Positions 30,717 to 41,050 of a DNA stretch of 64,000 nucleotides are shown here, piece after piece; position 1 is the first letter of the stretch, and each line of letters starts with the position of its first letter. The stretch is from positions 9,186,223-9,250,222 of the forward strand of contig NC_057866.1 in the NCBI RefSeq assembly GCF_019393635.1. Direction: 5' to 3'. Origin of the DNA: Dromiciops gliroides (taxonomy: Eukaryota; Chordata; Mammalia; Microbiotheria; Microbiotheriidae). The position numbers and the translations under genes were made by a program. The notes under the pieces are model-generated. The model was not told the DNA's origin. It did not search any database and saw nothing but the letters and a program-made list of their open reading frames with translations.

Positions 30717-33700
30717 TCAGGGCAGTGGCCCAGGGGTACAATAGAGCTGGCACAGGGTTCGGCTCAGGGCTGGGCCCAGGTTCCTGTAAGAGGAGGGGAG
30801 AGAGAGGTGACTGGGGAGGCCTGGTCAAAGCCACCCCGTCCCAGGCCCCTCCTGCCTCCCCCACCCCACCCCCTCACCTCTGTAGGCGCCCACACTTGAT
30901 AGAACTCAGCAGTTTCTCTTGTTCTTGGGGACTGCTGCAGGCATCATAGGCAGCCAGGAGGCTGAGCACAAGATAGGACAGACAGAGCCTTTGAAAAGCT
31001 GAGCGGCAGAAGCACTGCATCGACCCCCTCCCCCAGTGCATGCTGGGATCCTCTTGCCACCAAGGCTGGCTTGCTGAGGGGTGGGCAGAAGAGTGCTAGG
31101 CCCTATTCCTGTGCCCAGGGGACTCACAGTTAGGTCAGGGAGACTAGCCTCAACCCCCGGGGAGAACTGATCAAGCTTCCAGTCAAGGGAGACCCCCAGG
31201 GTCCCTGAGACGTGTGGGCTGAGGGGGCGTTCAAATCCCACTTCTGACATCAGCTGTGTGACTGGGAGAATGCTTAACCTCTCAGACTTGGCTTCCCCTT
31301 CTGTAAAATCTGGATCACTACATTAGTACCGCCTACCTCAAAGAGTTCTTCCACTACTCCTTCCTCGGTGATTCTATTTTTCGCTCCTTGAACCTCTCAT
31401 ATCTTTCTCTCTCTCCACTGTCAGCTAAGAACTTACCTCTTATTCTTTTTTTGGGGGGGGGTCTACTTTTTTTTAAGTCATAAAAGTATTTTATTATTTT
31501 CCAATTACACGTAAAGAGACTTACCTCTTATTTTTTTGTTTTGTTTTGGTTTTTTTTGGTTTTGGTTTTTTGCGGGGCAATGGGGGTTAAGTGACTTGCC
31601 CGGATTTGAACTCAGGTACTCCTGAATCCAAGGCCGGTGCTTTAACCACTGCGCCATCTAGCTGCCCCCCACCTCTTATTTTTTTAAGAAAATCAAACCC
31701 ATTTGCCATGTGCTCTCTCATCTCTCCAGTCCTCAGAACTATTTGATCTCCCCCCAATCACCTCCTCTACTCCTATCTCAAGAAATGTGGCTGCCCCCCC
31801 ATCTTCACTCAGCAAATCCAATCTTCCGTTCTTCCACCATCCATCAGCCTCATTGTCCCCTCTAGCTAACTGACCTAACCCTCTCTTCCCTTTTGTAGCC
31901 AAACCATAGAACAAGCCATCTACACCACCTCTTCCTCTGCCTTCTCTCCACTTTCTCGGCAGCCTGGATCCCCCGACCTCACTGGTCCGTCAAAACTGTT
32001 CTCTCCACAGTTACTAATGACCTCTTCTCTTCATCCTTCTGACACTCCTCAGCCTCTGACGCTGCTGGTCATACCTGCTCTTTCCAATTCTCCTATCTTC
32101 CTTCTCAGTCTCCAGCCGGATGCTCCTCTATATCCCTCCCCAAGATCCTATCCGGGGTTCTTCTCTCCCTACACTCACCCAGAATCCTCTGAACTCAGCT
32201 GTCCTCTCTCCTGACCCTTTCCCCTTGCACCACATCCCAAATTTCACTGGAGGTTTAGAACTGAACTTGGTGCCTGCCCAGCTGACTTTGGTCTCTTCCC
32301 CCCAATTTCCCTGGGCACCATCCTCAGCTCCCACTCTCAGTCCCCAGCTCTCTCCGCTGACAGACCGCACAGTACAGGGGCTCAGCCTCTCTGGCCTGGA
32401 CTCCAACCTGTCATCTACATAGTGGCCAAAATGACCTTCCAAAAGCACACTAGGGCTCCCTGGGCCCTTTTGCAGGCCTCTAAGTTGGCACCGAGCCTTT
32501 CCAAATGCCTCCCCTCCAGGCACTCTCCAAACCACCACCAGACAGGCCTCCCCCTCCCACCTTCATGCCTCTTCACCTCCACCTCCTAGCAAACCTGGCT
32601 CTCTTGCTGGCAAGGAAGCCTCTCCCAGGGCCCGTCACTGCTCCAGGGACTTTGGCACATGAGCCACACAGGCCTACACCGCCTCCATTAGAACAGAAGA
32701 CCCCTGAGGGCAGGGCCCTTTTTGTTTTCTAGCTGAGTACCAGGCAGAGAATGCTCAACAACCTTGCTGACTGGGGACTACCACTGCCTCAATGCCTCGC
32801 ACTATCTCTGTAGCTGTCACCGAAGGCTTTTCCCATAACCACCCTGTGAGGAAATAAAAAAACCAACCCACTTTACAGATGGGTCAACTCTGCACCCTTC
32901 CCCCACCCCCAAACTGAGGTCCCATGGCTGTCCTCGGTGCCACGGAGGCTTGTTGTTCCATAACTGGTGCCAGTGAAAAGTGAGCAATGGGCCTTCTGGG
33001 TGGGAAAGAGCGCACGAGCCCGGAAAGGAAGGAGGAGAAAGGAGGGGGGCAGTGGCAGGTGTGAGGGCGGGCGGCCAGCCTGCCCACCTACCTGGCAGGG
33101 GTGCTATACTTCTCCAGCAGGGCAGCGGCCTTCTCCCCGCTCACCCCCCGCACCTGCATCAGCTGCCTGGCAAACACCTCTCTCACCGACTGGGCCTGGC
33201 AAGGGAGGGAAGGAGGGGGGGTCTCAGGAGGAAGCCTCAGGATTGGAGAGCCGGGGAGAAGGGGAAGGACACAGGGTTGGGGTGAGGTGAGACAGGGGCT
33301 CACCTTGTTTTTCATGGCCCCTTCGTTGAAATCACTGAAGGTGAAAAGGGAACAGGGTGGGTTCCTGGCCCCAGGGTCTCTCTCGTCCCCCCAGGTTCGG
33401 CGCCGTAGAATCTGACCCTGACAAAGAAAAGATGTGGATGGGCCTTTCCAGGCCAATCATCCATCACGCCCCCCGCCTGATCAGTGGCAGCCCCCCATTA
33501 CCTCATAGAGTCTCTGCAGAGCTCGGGTGAGGAGAGCCAGATAGGCAGTGGACTCCTTCAGATCCGACGTGCGTTTCACGAAGAAGCCGTCGATCACCTG
33601 AGACGGGATTGGGAAGGTGAGGGCCCTGCCGGTGGCTTCCCAAGGGCCCCGGGCCCCCTGCTCTCCCCAACCTCACCTGAGTGTTGGTGACGGCCTGCAG

Positions 33701-36700
33701 CAGGGTACTCTCGGGGAGGCTGAGGCTGTGGGAAGAGCCATGATCCTCCACCAGGTACACCCTGTGGCTGAGGCCACAGCGTTTGAGGCGGAACTGGAGA
33801 AGTTGGGGCCACAAGGGTCAGGTCTGGGGGGGTCTCTAGGTCCACAGGGCTTTCCCGGCCACATCCCACATGCTCGGCATCATTAAGAAACTGAGGTCCA
33901 AAATGGGAAGTGCCTGCCCAAGAGCTCATGGCCAACGGTCAGGACTTGAACCCAGCCAGAGGAGAAAGGATTCTAGAGTTCTAGGGAATGGGCTCATTTT
34001 ATAGATGGAGGCACTAAGACACAGAGAAGGGGGGCCCCCACGTGGTCTCAGGCAGGACTGGCAGCTCCAGGCCTCTCCCTACCTTCTGCTCTCGAAAGCG
34101 CCCATCGATGATGCTGCCACACAGGTCATCCAGACGCTTCCTCTCGACCACATGGTCCAGGACGAGCTCGACAGGCCGGGCTGGGGGCAGCGGCTGCGTT
34201 GGCTCAGCCTGCCACCATCACCTGCCCCCACCCCCGTCCATCTACTCCCCTCTGCCGCCCCCCCCCCCCCCCCGCCCCAGTGTACACTCCTCCTCTGCCT
34301 TACTCGGCTCTCTTGGCCTTGTCTCCTGAGCCACCCAAACAAAGTCCCCAACATGCAGCTTCCGGACATCATGGGGGACCCCCAAGCGCTGCAGCTCTCT
34401 CAGAATCTCTGGTCGGTGGCTCCCCCTGCAGACACAGAGAGAGCCAGGCCATAAGCACGCCCTCTCCCCTTGACTCTGAGGACTACTGTGCTAGAGCTGG
34501 GAGTTGCCTTGGGGAGAGGTCAGAGCTGGGGGGAGGGGGCTTAGCACAGGGAAGGTCAGAGCTGGGGGGAGGGGGCTTAGCACAGGGAAGGTCAGAGCTG
34601 GGAGGAGGGGGCTTAGCACAGGGAAGGTCAGAGCTGGGGGGAGGGGGCTTAGCACAGGGAAGGTCAGAGCAGGGGGGAGGGGGCTTAGCACAGGGAAGGT
34701 CAGAGCTGGGGGGAGGGGGCTTAGCACAGGGAAGGTCAGAGCAGGGGGGAGGGGGCTTAGCACAGGGAAGGTCAGAGCTGGGGGGAGGGGGCTTAGCACA
34801 GGGAAGGTCAGAGCAGGGGGGAGGGGGCTTAGCACAGGGAAGGTCAGAGCTGGATGAAGTAAACAGGCTCAGTGTGCTTCAGAGATGTAGCCAATATTCA
34901 GTAAATAGTGGCATCTGTGAGCCCACATGCAGCACTTGGCACTCCCTGGCACAGCCTCCCTCCATCCCGCTCACCCTGTGGTCTCACTGACATCCACGCA
35001 CAAGAGGATCCTGTACTGGCCTGGCCCCAGTTCGAGGGGCGGCTCTGAAGCCTGGGTCCTGGTGCTGCCTCTGTGGGGACACAGGGAATTGTGAAGAGCT
35101 GCCAAGACAACCATGCCCTCCTCTGGGGCTCTGATGGGGGCTGGGCTACTTGGCATGGGGGCCCTGAGGAGGGCGGCACTCACAGCTGAGCCATGGCTTC
35201 TTGGGGCCCCTCCTCTACCTCCCTTCCAGGGAGCTGGCTGGGTCTCAGCTGCAGACTGGCAGGGGGTGCTCCCAGCCCTTCAGCTTCTGCCAGCTTCTGG
35301 GACAGCTCCAGCCCCTCGGGCGTTAGTGAGTACCTGGGGAAGGCAGGAGAGCCAAGGGAGAAGGTGGCCCCTTGGGCCCCGGCTCAGAGCCCCCCTTGGG
35401 TTCCAGCACTGCACAGCTCGGGCCTCACCTGGCTGGCCGCTGGGTCCTCTGGATGAGGTTTCTATGAAGGAGGGAGCGCAGGGCCGGCCAGGGCTGGCTG
35501 CTGTTGTTGAGGGCCACCTGACCGGACAGGGAGAGCAAAGATCATTCCCCATAGTCCAGTGGGAAGGCCCTAGGGCTGGGCTCGGAGGACTGGGGGGTGA
35601 TTCCTGCTTGTGGGTGACCTTATGAAAGTTGTTTCTCCTCTCTCAGAATGAGTAAGAGTCAGACTGCTGGGCGTTCGCTGAGCTGCTGACTTCTCTCACA
35701 CCCAGAAGCCCAGTGGCTAAGGCAAGGCTGGTGGCGACTAAAGGTCTCCCATCTCGCCTCTTCGTCCCCCCCCATCCCTAGCGCTTACCCTGGGGGCTTC
35801 CTGCTCACACCTCTTCAGTAACTCCTCCTTGGTCAGGGACCCTAGGCTGCTGGGATCCTGCAACAGGAGGCAGCTGGAGGATCAGTGTCTCCCAGGGTCT
35901 CTCCATCCGGGCCATGTCCCACTGCCCACCTCACCCCCATCCCAGGCTCACCAGCTGCTCCCTGTAGAGAATCAGCAGCAGAGCTCGAGCGGCGGAGTGT
36001 CGGGGGGGCCTGTAGCTGCTGTGGCCACCAGTCTTGGGCCGACTCGGCCCCTGCAACAGACACGAGAGAGGTGTCCCTGAGTCCAGTTCCTTGATGCTGC
36101 CTGGAGGCTGGTGAACCTGAGTCCCCGAGGAAGAGGCTCATACCTGAGGGCAGGACCTTTGCCCCCAGGTCCCGGAAGCCTTTGCGGGCACCAAGTGGGC
36201 ATTTGTCTTGGGCCCTCATCTTCTGTCCCCACACTATCTCAGGCCCTCCTCACCTCCAGCCTCTGCCCACTGCCATCCTCCGTCCACACAAGGAGCTCCC
36301 AAAGGGGTTTCCCTAAAGACCAGCTCTGCCCACGTCCCCTTCTACTAGATCTTGGTCAAACAGCCAGAGATTAGATGCCACAGAGGGATTCCCCCGGCCC
36401 CTTCCTGCTTTGCTTCATGTACTGCTGTCCCTGATGTCTCCACAACAGGCCACCTCTCACTGTTACACCTTTGGACAAGAGCCAACCCCACCCCCCAGAA
36501 CTTGACCCTCCCTATTCTTCCTGAAGATCCTTCAAAGCTCAGCTGATGGGGAGAGGGGGATGGACCCCCGAGGAAGCAAAGGATTCCTGACCCCCCTCAC
36601 TCCTGCCCCATGGCTGTTCCCTGTCCTGGGCAGACTCTCAGCTTCTCCAAGGATGGCACTGGACTGCCCCCCCCCCGAAATGCCAGGTGAGCTGTTAAAT

Positions 36701-38111
36701 GGTTGCTCTGAGCTTTCCCTCCTTCCAGAGCTCCCCATCCCCCAAACCCAGTCTTGAGGGGGTCCCTTCTCACCAACTGAGAAGGGACTGCATCCTCTGG
36801 GGGTCTGCTCAACTCTCTTCGTGGAAGCTCAGAAATGGGCAGCTCACCTGGTCCTGGAGGAAGAATCACAGCGTCAGAACCGGATTCTCGGAGCTGGGAG
36901 TGTGTGGGTGGGTGGGGGCTCAGAACACGGTATGTCAGAGTGGAGAGTTTGGAACAGGGAATTTCAGTGTTGGGGGGCTTAGAACAGGGAATGTCAGAGT
37001 GGGGGGCTTAGAACAGGGAATGTCAGAGTGGGGGGTTTAAAACAGGGAATGTCAGAGTGGGGGGTTTAGAACAGGGAATGTCAGAGTGGGGGGGCTCAGA
37101 ACAGGAATTGCCAGGGCTGGGAGGGGCCTCAGAAACCATCTCGTTGAGCCCCACATTTGGATATGAAGGAGGGCAGTGCCTAGGGCAGCTCATGGCAGAG
37201 CCGCAGCCCAGCCCTCTCTCCTGCTCTCTAGTTTGTAGTTCCTGAAGTTCGGCGACAAGAGCCTTCGAATGGGCCCCTGAAGGCTCAAGTCCCTGACCCA
37301 GCTTCCACACTTGCCAGCAAAGTGTCCTTGGCTAAGTCGCTTCTTTCTCAGAGGCTTGGTGAGGAAAATGCCTCAGCCCACTCCCCTTCGGGTGTGCTCT
37401 GCGCCAGCCTTCGTCTTTGGGCCATTTCTAAGGCCCCCCTCCCCCTCCTCGCCGGCCTGGGGCTTCGTGGGGGAGGGGGAGGGCAGTCAGAAATGAGGCC
37501 GCCCGTGGCCACCCCGCCCTCACCAGGGTCACGGCCGCCCTCGGCCCGGTGCTGTTCCAGGCGCTGGTCCAGCATCCGGCACAGCGCATCCCCAAAGTGC
37601 TGGAGAATCTTGGCTTCCTTCCCGCTTCTCAGGGGCAGGGGGTAGCGCAGCAGGGAGCGCAAGGCCTGAAGGGACACAGGGGTCGGTCCACAGGCCCCTC
37701 CGCGCCCCCCCCCAACGGACAGGAACCCAGGCAGCGCAGCCCTAAGGGCTCCAGCCCCCAGACCGGGGGCAGCAAGAGCCTGGGTGTGCCAGCCCCCTAG
37801 CCCAAGCCCACGAGGGTCCGGTGATCCTGGGCACACGTCCCCCCCAGCGCAGGGATTGGGGGCGCGTCCCGCCCCCCCTTCCCCACTACCCCTCCACCTG
37901 CCCCGCCCACGGGCAGAAGCAGCTGGCTCGCCCCGCCCAGGCCCCGCCCCCTCGCCCTCCTCCCCGTGCCCCTGCCCACCTTCTGGTAGACGAAGCGCGT
38001 CCGCTGGCCCCGGCCGGCCGCCTCGTCCCGCCACTCGCGGAGCCAGCGCACGAAGAGCGGGTTGGGGCAGGCGGGCAGTGGCCGCTTCCGGCCCAGGCGG
38101 GGCGCGGCCAT
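30717..38111 (-). CDS. MUS81: MUS81 structure-specific endonuclease subunit
   Basis: MUS81 is the catalytic nuclease of MUS81-EME1/EME2, which cuts stalled forks, 3' flaps and Holliday-junction-like DNA in the nucleus. Sixteen exons on the minus strand: 38111-37980, 37665-37524, 36853-36774, 36050-35952, 35857-35789, 35517-35429, 35333-35184, 35070-34975, 34425-34304, 34180-34083, 33793-33677, 33597-33502, 33417-33304, 33195-33092, 30961-30878 and 30783-30717. All phases join, giving 552 aa (human 551). Residues about 10-85 hold the N-terminal helix-hairpin-helix ([20 protein letters not shown]). A winged-helix part follows near 145-215. The XPF/ERCC4 nuclease domain carries LLCVD (D280) and VVERKRLDD (acidic pair near 344-345, matching catalytic D338/D339 of human). 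A C-terminal helix-hairpin-helix has [12 protein letters not shown]. Start ATG at 38111 has context ACCATGG. It shares a divergent promoter region with CFL1. Confidence 0.97.
31330..32790 (+). mobile_element. L2/CR1-like LINE relic in the last large MUS81 intron
   Basis: Sense L2-like phrases in order: GAACAAGCCATCTACACCAC, ACAGTTACTAATGACCTCTT, CACTCCTCAGCCTCTGACGC, later CCAAAAGCACACTAGGGCTC and a 3' CTGAGGGCAGGGCCC part. Interrupted by an L1-tail piece (31480-31530) and a SINE (31556-31666). Occupies most of the intron 30962-33091. Confidence 0.6.
31556..31666 (-). mobile_element. CORE-SINE with internal deletion, with TSD
   Basis: Minus-strand copy that jumps from GACTTGCCC straight to GGATTTGAACTCAGGTACTC, missing about 35 bp of core. 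ACCTCTTATTTTTTT lies on both sides. Confidence 0.85.
34517..34853 (+). repeat. 36-bp minisatellite in MUS81 intron
   Basis: Nine full units and a partial tenth, each AGGTCAGAGCTGGGGGGAGG plus GGGCTTAGCACAGGGA, almost identical. The main variant is CTGG versus CAGG after GAG; along the array it reads L,L,L,L,Q,L,Q,L,Q,L if translated, so the later units alternate as a 72-bp higher-order repeat. All frames are open because 36 is a multiple of three. It lies in the intron between exons 34975-35070 and 34304-34425 and is not coding. Confidence 0.95.
36180..36545 (+). mobile_element. Probable L2-like relic in MUS81 intron 3
   Basis: Pyrimidine-rich text ending TCCTGAAGATCCTTCAAAGC TCAGCT, like the 3' part of L2. 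Weak, no ends seen. Confidence 0.4.
36925..37115 (+). repeat. 29-bp minisatellite in MUS81 intron 2
   Basis: About six units of GTCAGAGTGGGGGGCTTAGA plus ACAGGGAAT, nearly identical in the middle and fading at both edges. Shares its vocabulary with the 36-bp array at 34517 and with the CTSW and EFEMP2 intron arrays. Confidence 0.9.
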
Positions 38112-38260
38112 GGTCCAGCCCGGCCCCGGCTGCCCCCAACTCAGACTCGAGCCGCGCTCCGAACGTCCGGGTGGGGGCGGGGCTTCGCTTCCCTCCCCGC
38201 GGCCCACGTGACCCGAGGCCCCTCCGCGGCTCCCCGGCTTCGCGGGGGTTGAGGGTGCAG
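37500..38260 (-). promoter_or_regulatory. MUS81: MUS81 CpG-island promoter with CACGTG E-box
   Basis: CpG-dense block over exons 1-2. A palindromic E-box CACGTG sits at 38205-38210 within GGCCCACGTGACC, about 95 bp upstream of the ATG, with GC boxes at 38172-38182. USF/MYC/TFEB-type factors bind such sites in general (known). Which one acts here is not shown. Confidence 0.7.
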
Positions 38261-38539
38261 ACGTCACCCCCCCCCCCAGGCCACGAATGGTTCCTTCTGA
38301 ACGCTGAGCTCCTCGCCGCGCTCCCCACCGCCCCTACGGCTCTCAGGATTTGGGCTCTCCCTATCGGGGCACTCGAGAGTCGAGGCTCCACCCTTTCCGC
38401 ATTCTAGTGGTGGGAAAAAGGAAAAGGAGTGCTGGGCTGGGGTGGGGAGAACGGGAACAGCGCCTCCTGTGGTCGGGAGGGCGGGGGGAAAAAACCACTC
38501 ACTTTGCTTCTGTTGCAATGAATGTACACTGAGCAGGAT

Positions 38540-39020
38540 CGGTCTGGGCACCTGCAGGGAGGGTTGGGAGCCTCCGGGGGGCGTGCAGAGAGGACTGGAG
38601 GCCAGAGCACCCGCAGGGAGGGTGGGAGCCTCCGGGGGGCGTTGCAGAGGGTTGAACCTAGAGGAGCGGAGGAGGGGACTGGAGTTCAGCCGATAAAGCC
38701 TGGAGAATTCACAAAGGGGACTGGAGACCAGGGCAATCTGCAAAAGGGACTGGCTAGAGCACGGAGGACGTCCAGAGGGGACTGGATAGAGCCCGGGAGA
38801 TTCTCAGAGGAACTAGATAGAGTCTGCGACATCCCGCAGAGGGACTGGATAGAGCCCGAGAGATGTCCAGAGGGACTAGATAGAAGCCCGGGAGACATCC
38901 AGAGGGGACTGGATAGAACCCGGGAGATTCGCAGAGGGACTGGACAGAACCCGGGAGATTCGCAGAGGGCCTGGATAGAGCCCGGGGGATGTCCAGAGGG
39001 GACTAGAGCTCAGAGAATTC
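38540..39020 (+). repeat. About 33-bp minisatellite between MUS81 and CFL1
   Basis: About ten imperfect units of GGGACTGGATAGAGCCCGGG plus AGATGTCCAGAG from about 38735 to 39010, fading left into related GGAGGGT…GCCTCCGGGGGGCGT units at 38560-38650. Lies within the divergent promoter interval. Confidence 0.85.
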
Positions 39021-39224
39021 ACAAAGGGGCCTAGAACCTGGGCGGGGAGTACGCAGAGGGAGCTAGAGAGAGGAGGGCACGAGTCTTGTTAAGTCCGCCG
39101 GACTCAGAGCCTTGCATTCAATGCAGTGACCCGCGGCAGGCACAGAACTCCGCGGCCAGGCCTGCTGCACCCAAGCCGGGCTTCCCCGGAGCACTAGCTA
39201 CCCTGTCTGCCCTCCCCGCAGTTT

Positions 39225-39310
39225 CCATATAAGGCTCAGTTTCCATATAAGGCGCGATGAACGGGTGCTCTCCCTGGCCCCGCCCCCTCCCGGCTCATGC
39301 CCTAATAAGG
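39225..39310. promoter_or_regulatory. Cluster of three CArG (SRF) boxes
   Basis: Perfect CC(A/T)6GG sites: CCATATAAGG at 39225-39234 and at 39243-39252, and CCTAATAAGG at 39301-39310. The first two lie in an 18-bp tandem duplication of AGTTTCCATATAAGGC. They are 1.15-1.25 kb upstream of the CFL1 start codon. SRF/MRTF control of actin-regulator genes is established knowledge; use by CFL1 here is inference. Confidence 0.75.
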
Positions 39311-40059
39311 CGATCTGGGGCATCCCTGAGCTGCTGGCGAGCGGGTGGGTGGGGGCTGGTCTCCAGGGCGACTGGGAAGCCCGCGCCCCCTCCCCTCCCA
39401 CGGGAAAGCGACGTGGCCGGCCTCCCCAGCGACCTCAGAACTATAATTCTCGGTTGCTCAGAGTCGTAGTCTCTGTCCTAGCTGGAAGTAGGCGGGGAGT
39501 AGTCTTGAGAGGGTGGGTGCGACCTTGCCTTGGGCTTGCTTTAGTTCGAGTTTTGCATCCGCCTGCCCCTCTAGCCGTGTGGCCCTGGACAGATCACTTC
39601 CTTTGCTTTGAGCCTCAGTTTTACCATCTGCAAAATGGGGGAGGCGACGACTTTGGATACTCTCCGTTAACAGTCCCGAAAATCCCAGGCATCCACATAT
39701 CCGAGTGAATAAGATGGGGACACAAATCCCCCTCTCCTCCCCCCACGCCCGTACCCATGGTAATTCCGTCGTCCGTGGTGTTTTGCTCCACCTCATCCCT
39801 CTCGGTCTCTTGGTTGGGTCGGGTTTTCGGGGATACACACGGATCAGCCCATCGCCAGCTGCGGGCACTGAGGCTGCGGACCCCCACCCCCCGCCCCGAA
39901 GGGCAAAGGGGCTTCATGTGGAAGCCCACGTTCTTTGGTCTGCTGTTTCATCTCTCTTACTTTCTCCGTCTGCTGTATGTGATGCCCAGCTCCTGACACT
40001 AAAAGCTGAGCCACCCAGGCCCTCAGTTTTCCTCTCTGTAAAATGGACCCCCTTTGTTA

Positions 40060-41050
40060 GCTGTGAGGTGAAGATTGGAATCCAAGGACCCGAGCTCCGG
40101 GCGCTCGACCAACCAATGGAGGAGCGCTCCCGGTGATTCTGGCCCCGCCTCTCTCCGCAGGGGGCCCAACGCCTGAGTTTATCCTGTAGCGAGCGAGGCC
40201 GGGAGACTCCACTTCCCGACGTGCCCCGGGGCGGCGCAGCGTCTTCGAACTCCATTTCCCGTCGGCCCTGTCCCCGGACCGCCGGAAGCTCGCCCCGCCT
40301 CTCATTGTGCGGCTCCTACTAAACGGAAGGGGCCGGGAGAGGCCGCGTTCAGTCGGCTCCAGGCAGCGGTGGCGAAGGAGCGACTCCCTCCTCTCCTGTG
40401 GCCCTCGTTTCCTCCCTCACCCTCCCTCCCTCGCTCTCTCGCTCCTTTCCGGAACCATGGTGAGCGCGGGCCAGAGAGCTCCGCGGGGGACCGGCGCCCG
40501 GGAGCGGGGGTGGTGAAGGCGGTGCAGCGGGCGGGGCGGTGTCCTCATCCTCCTCTCCATCCTCTTCTCCATCCTCCTCTCCATCCTCCTCTCCATCCCT
40601 TCCCCTCCCCCTCCTGGGGCGCCGCAGGCGAGACCGGCGGCTGATGGAGGGGCTCGCGCGCTAGGCGGGTGGCCGAGCGGGCACGCGCGCGCTGGCGCCC
40701 CCCCCCCCCCTCCCGCGCGCGCTCGCCCGCCCGCCCGCCTGACGTTGACGGTTGTTGGGCGAAGCGGCCGCGCGCACGACCCTCCCCCTCCCAACCGTTA
40801 AGTGGTGCTGGGGGGGAGGGTTTAGGGGCGCGCGCGGCCCCCGTACCCGGGGGGCGTCGCGCATGCGCGCTCCTCCGAGGGCTGAAGCGAACCAAGGGGC
40901 AGTTGGGGAGGGGGAAGGGAAGAGGGAAAAGGAAAGGGAGGGGGCGCGCGCGCTCTGCCAGGAGCACGAGGCTCCGCAGCTGGAGGAGGGCGGGGTGTCG
41001 GGCTCTGCGTGATGCTCTCGGGGTGGCCTGGCCCTTGCCGGATGAGGATG
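40060..41050 (+). promoter_or_regulatory. CFL1: CFL1 CpG-island promoter, exon 1 and start of intron 1
   Basis: Dense CpG island around exon 1, whose coding part is only the ATG at 40457-40459. A GCGCATGCGC palindrome (NRF1-type) lies at 40859-40868 in intron 1. Transcription probably starts near 40.34-40.36 kb, after CATTGTGCGGCTCC, but this is a guess from the human gene layout. Confidence 0.7.

Noticed and set aside
34517-34853. Regular repeat with spacer-like variation, CRISPR-like at first sight
   Set aside because: Units are contiguous with no unique spacers, and the host is a mammal. It is a minisatellite.
34199-34990. 263-codon plus-strand frame over the MUS81 intron
   Set aside because: It is open only because the 36-bp minisatellite unit is a multiple of three without stops. 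It overlaps true MUS81 exons on the other strand.
37348-38391. 347-codon minus-strand frame at the MUS81 5' end
   Set aside because: It reads through exon 1, intron 1 and exon 2 in one partly wrong frame in a GC-rich island. Splice sites and conserved protein define the real exons.
38522-39034. 170-codon plus-strand frame with IEPGR/DWIEP repeats
   Set aside because: Comes from the 33-bp promoter-region minisatellite. No start context, splice sites or homology.
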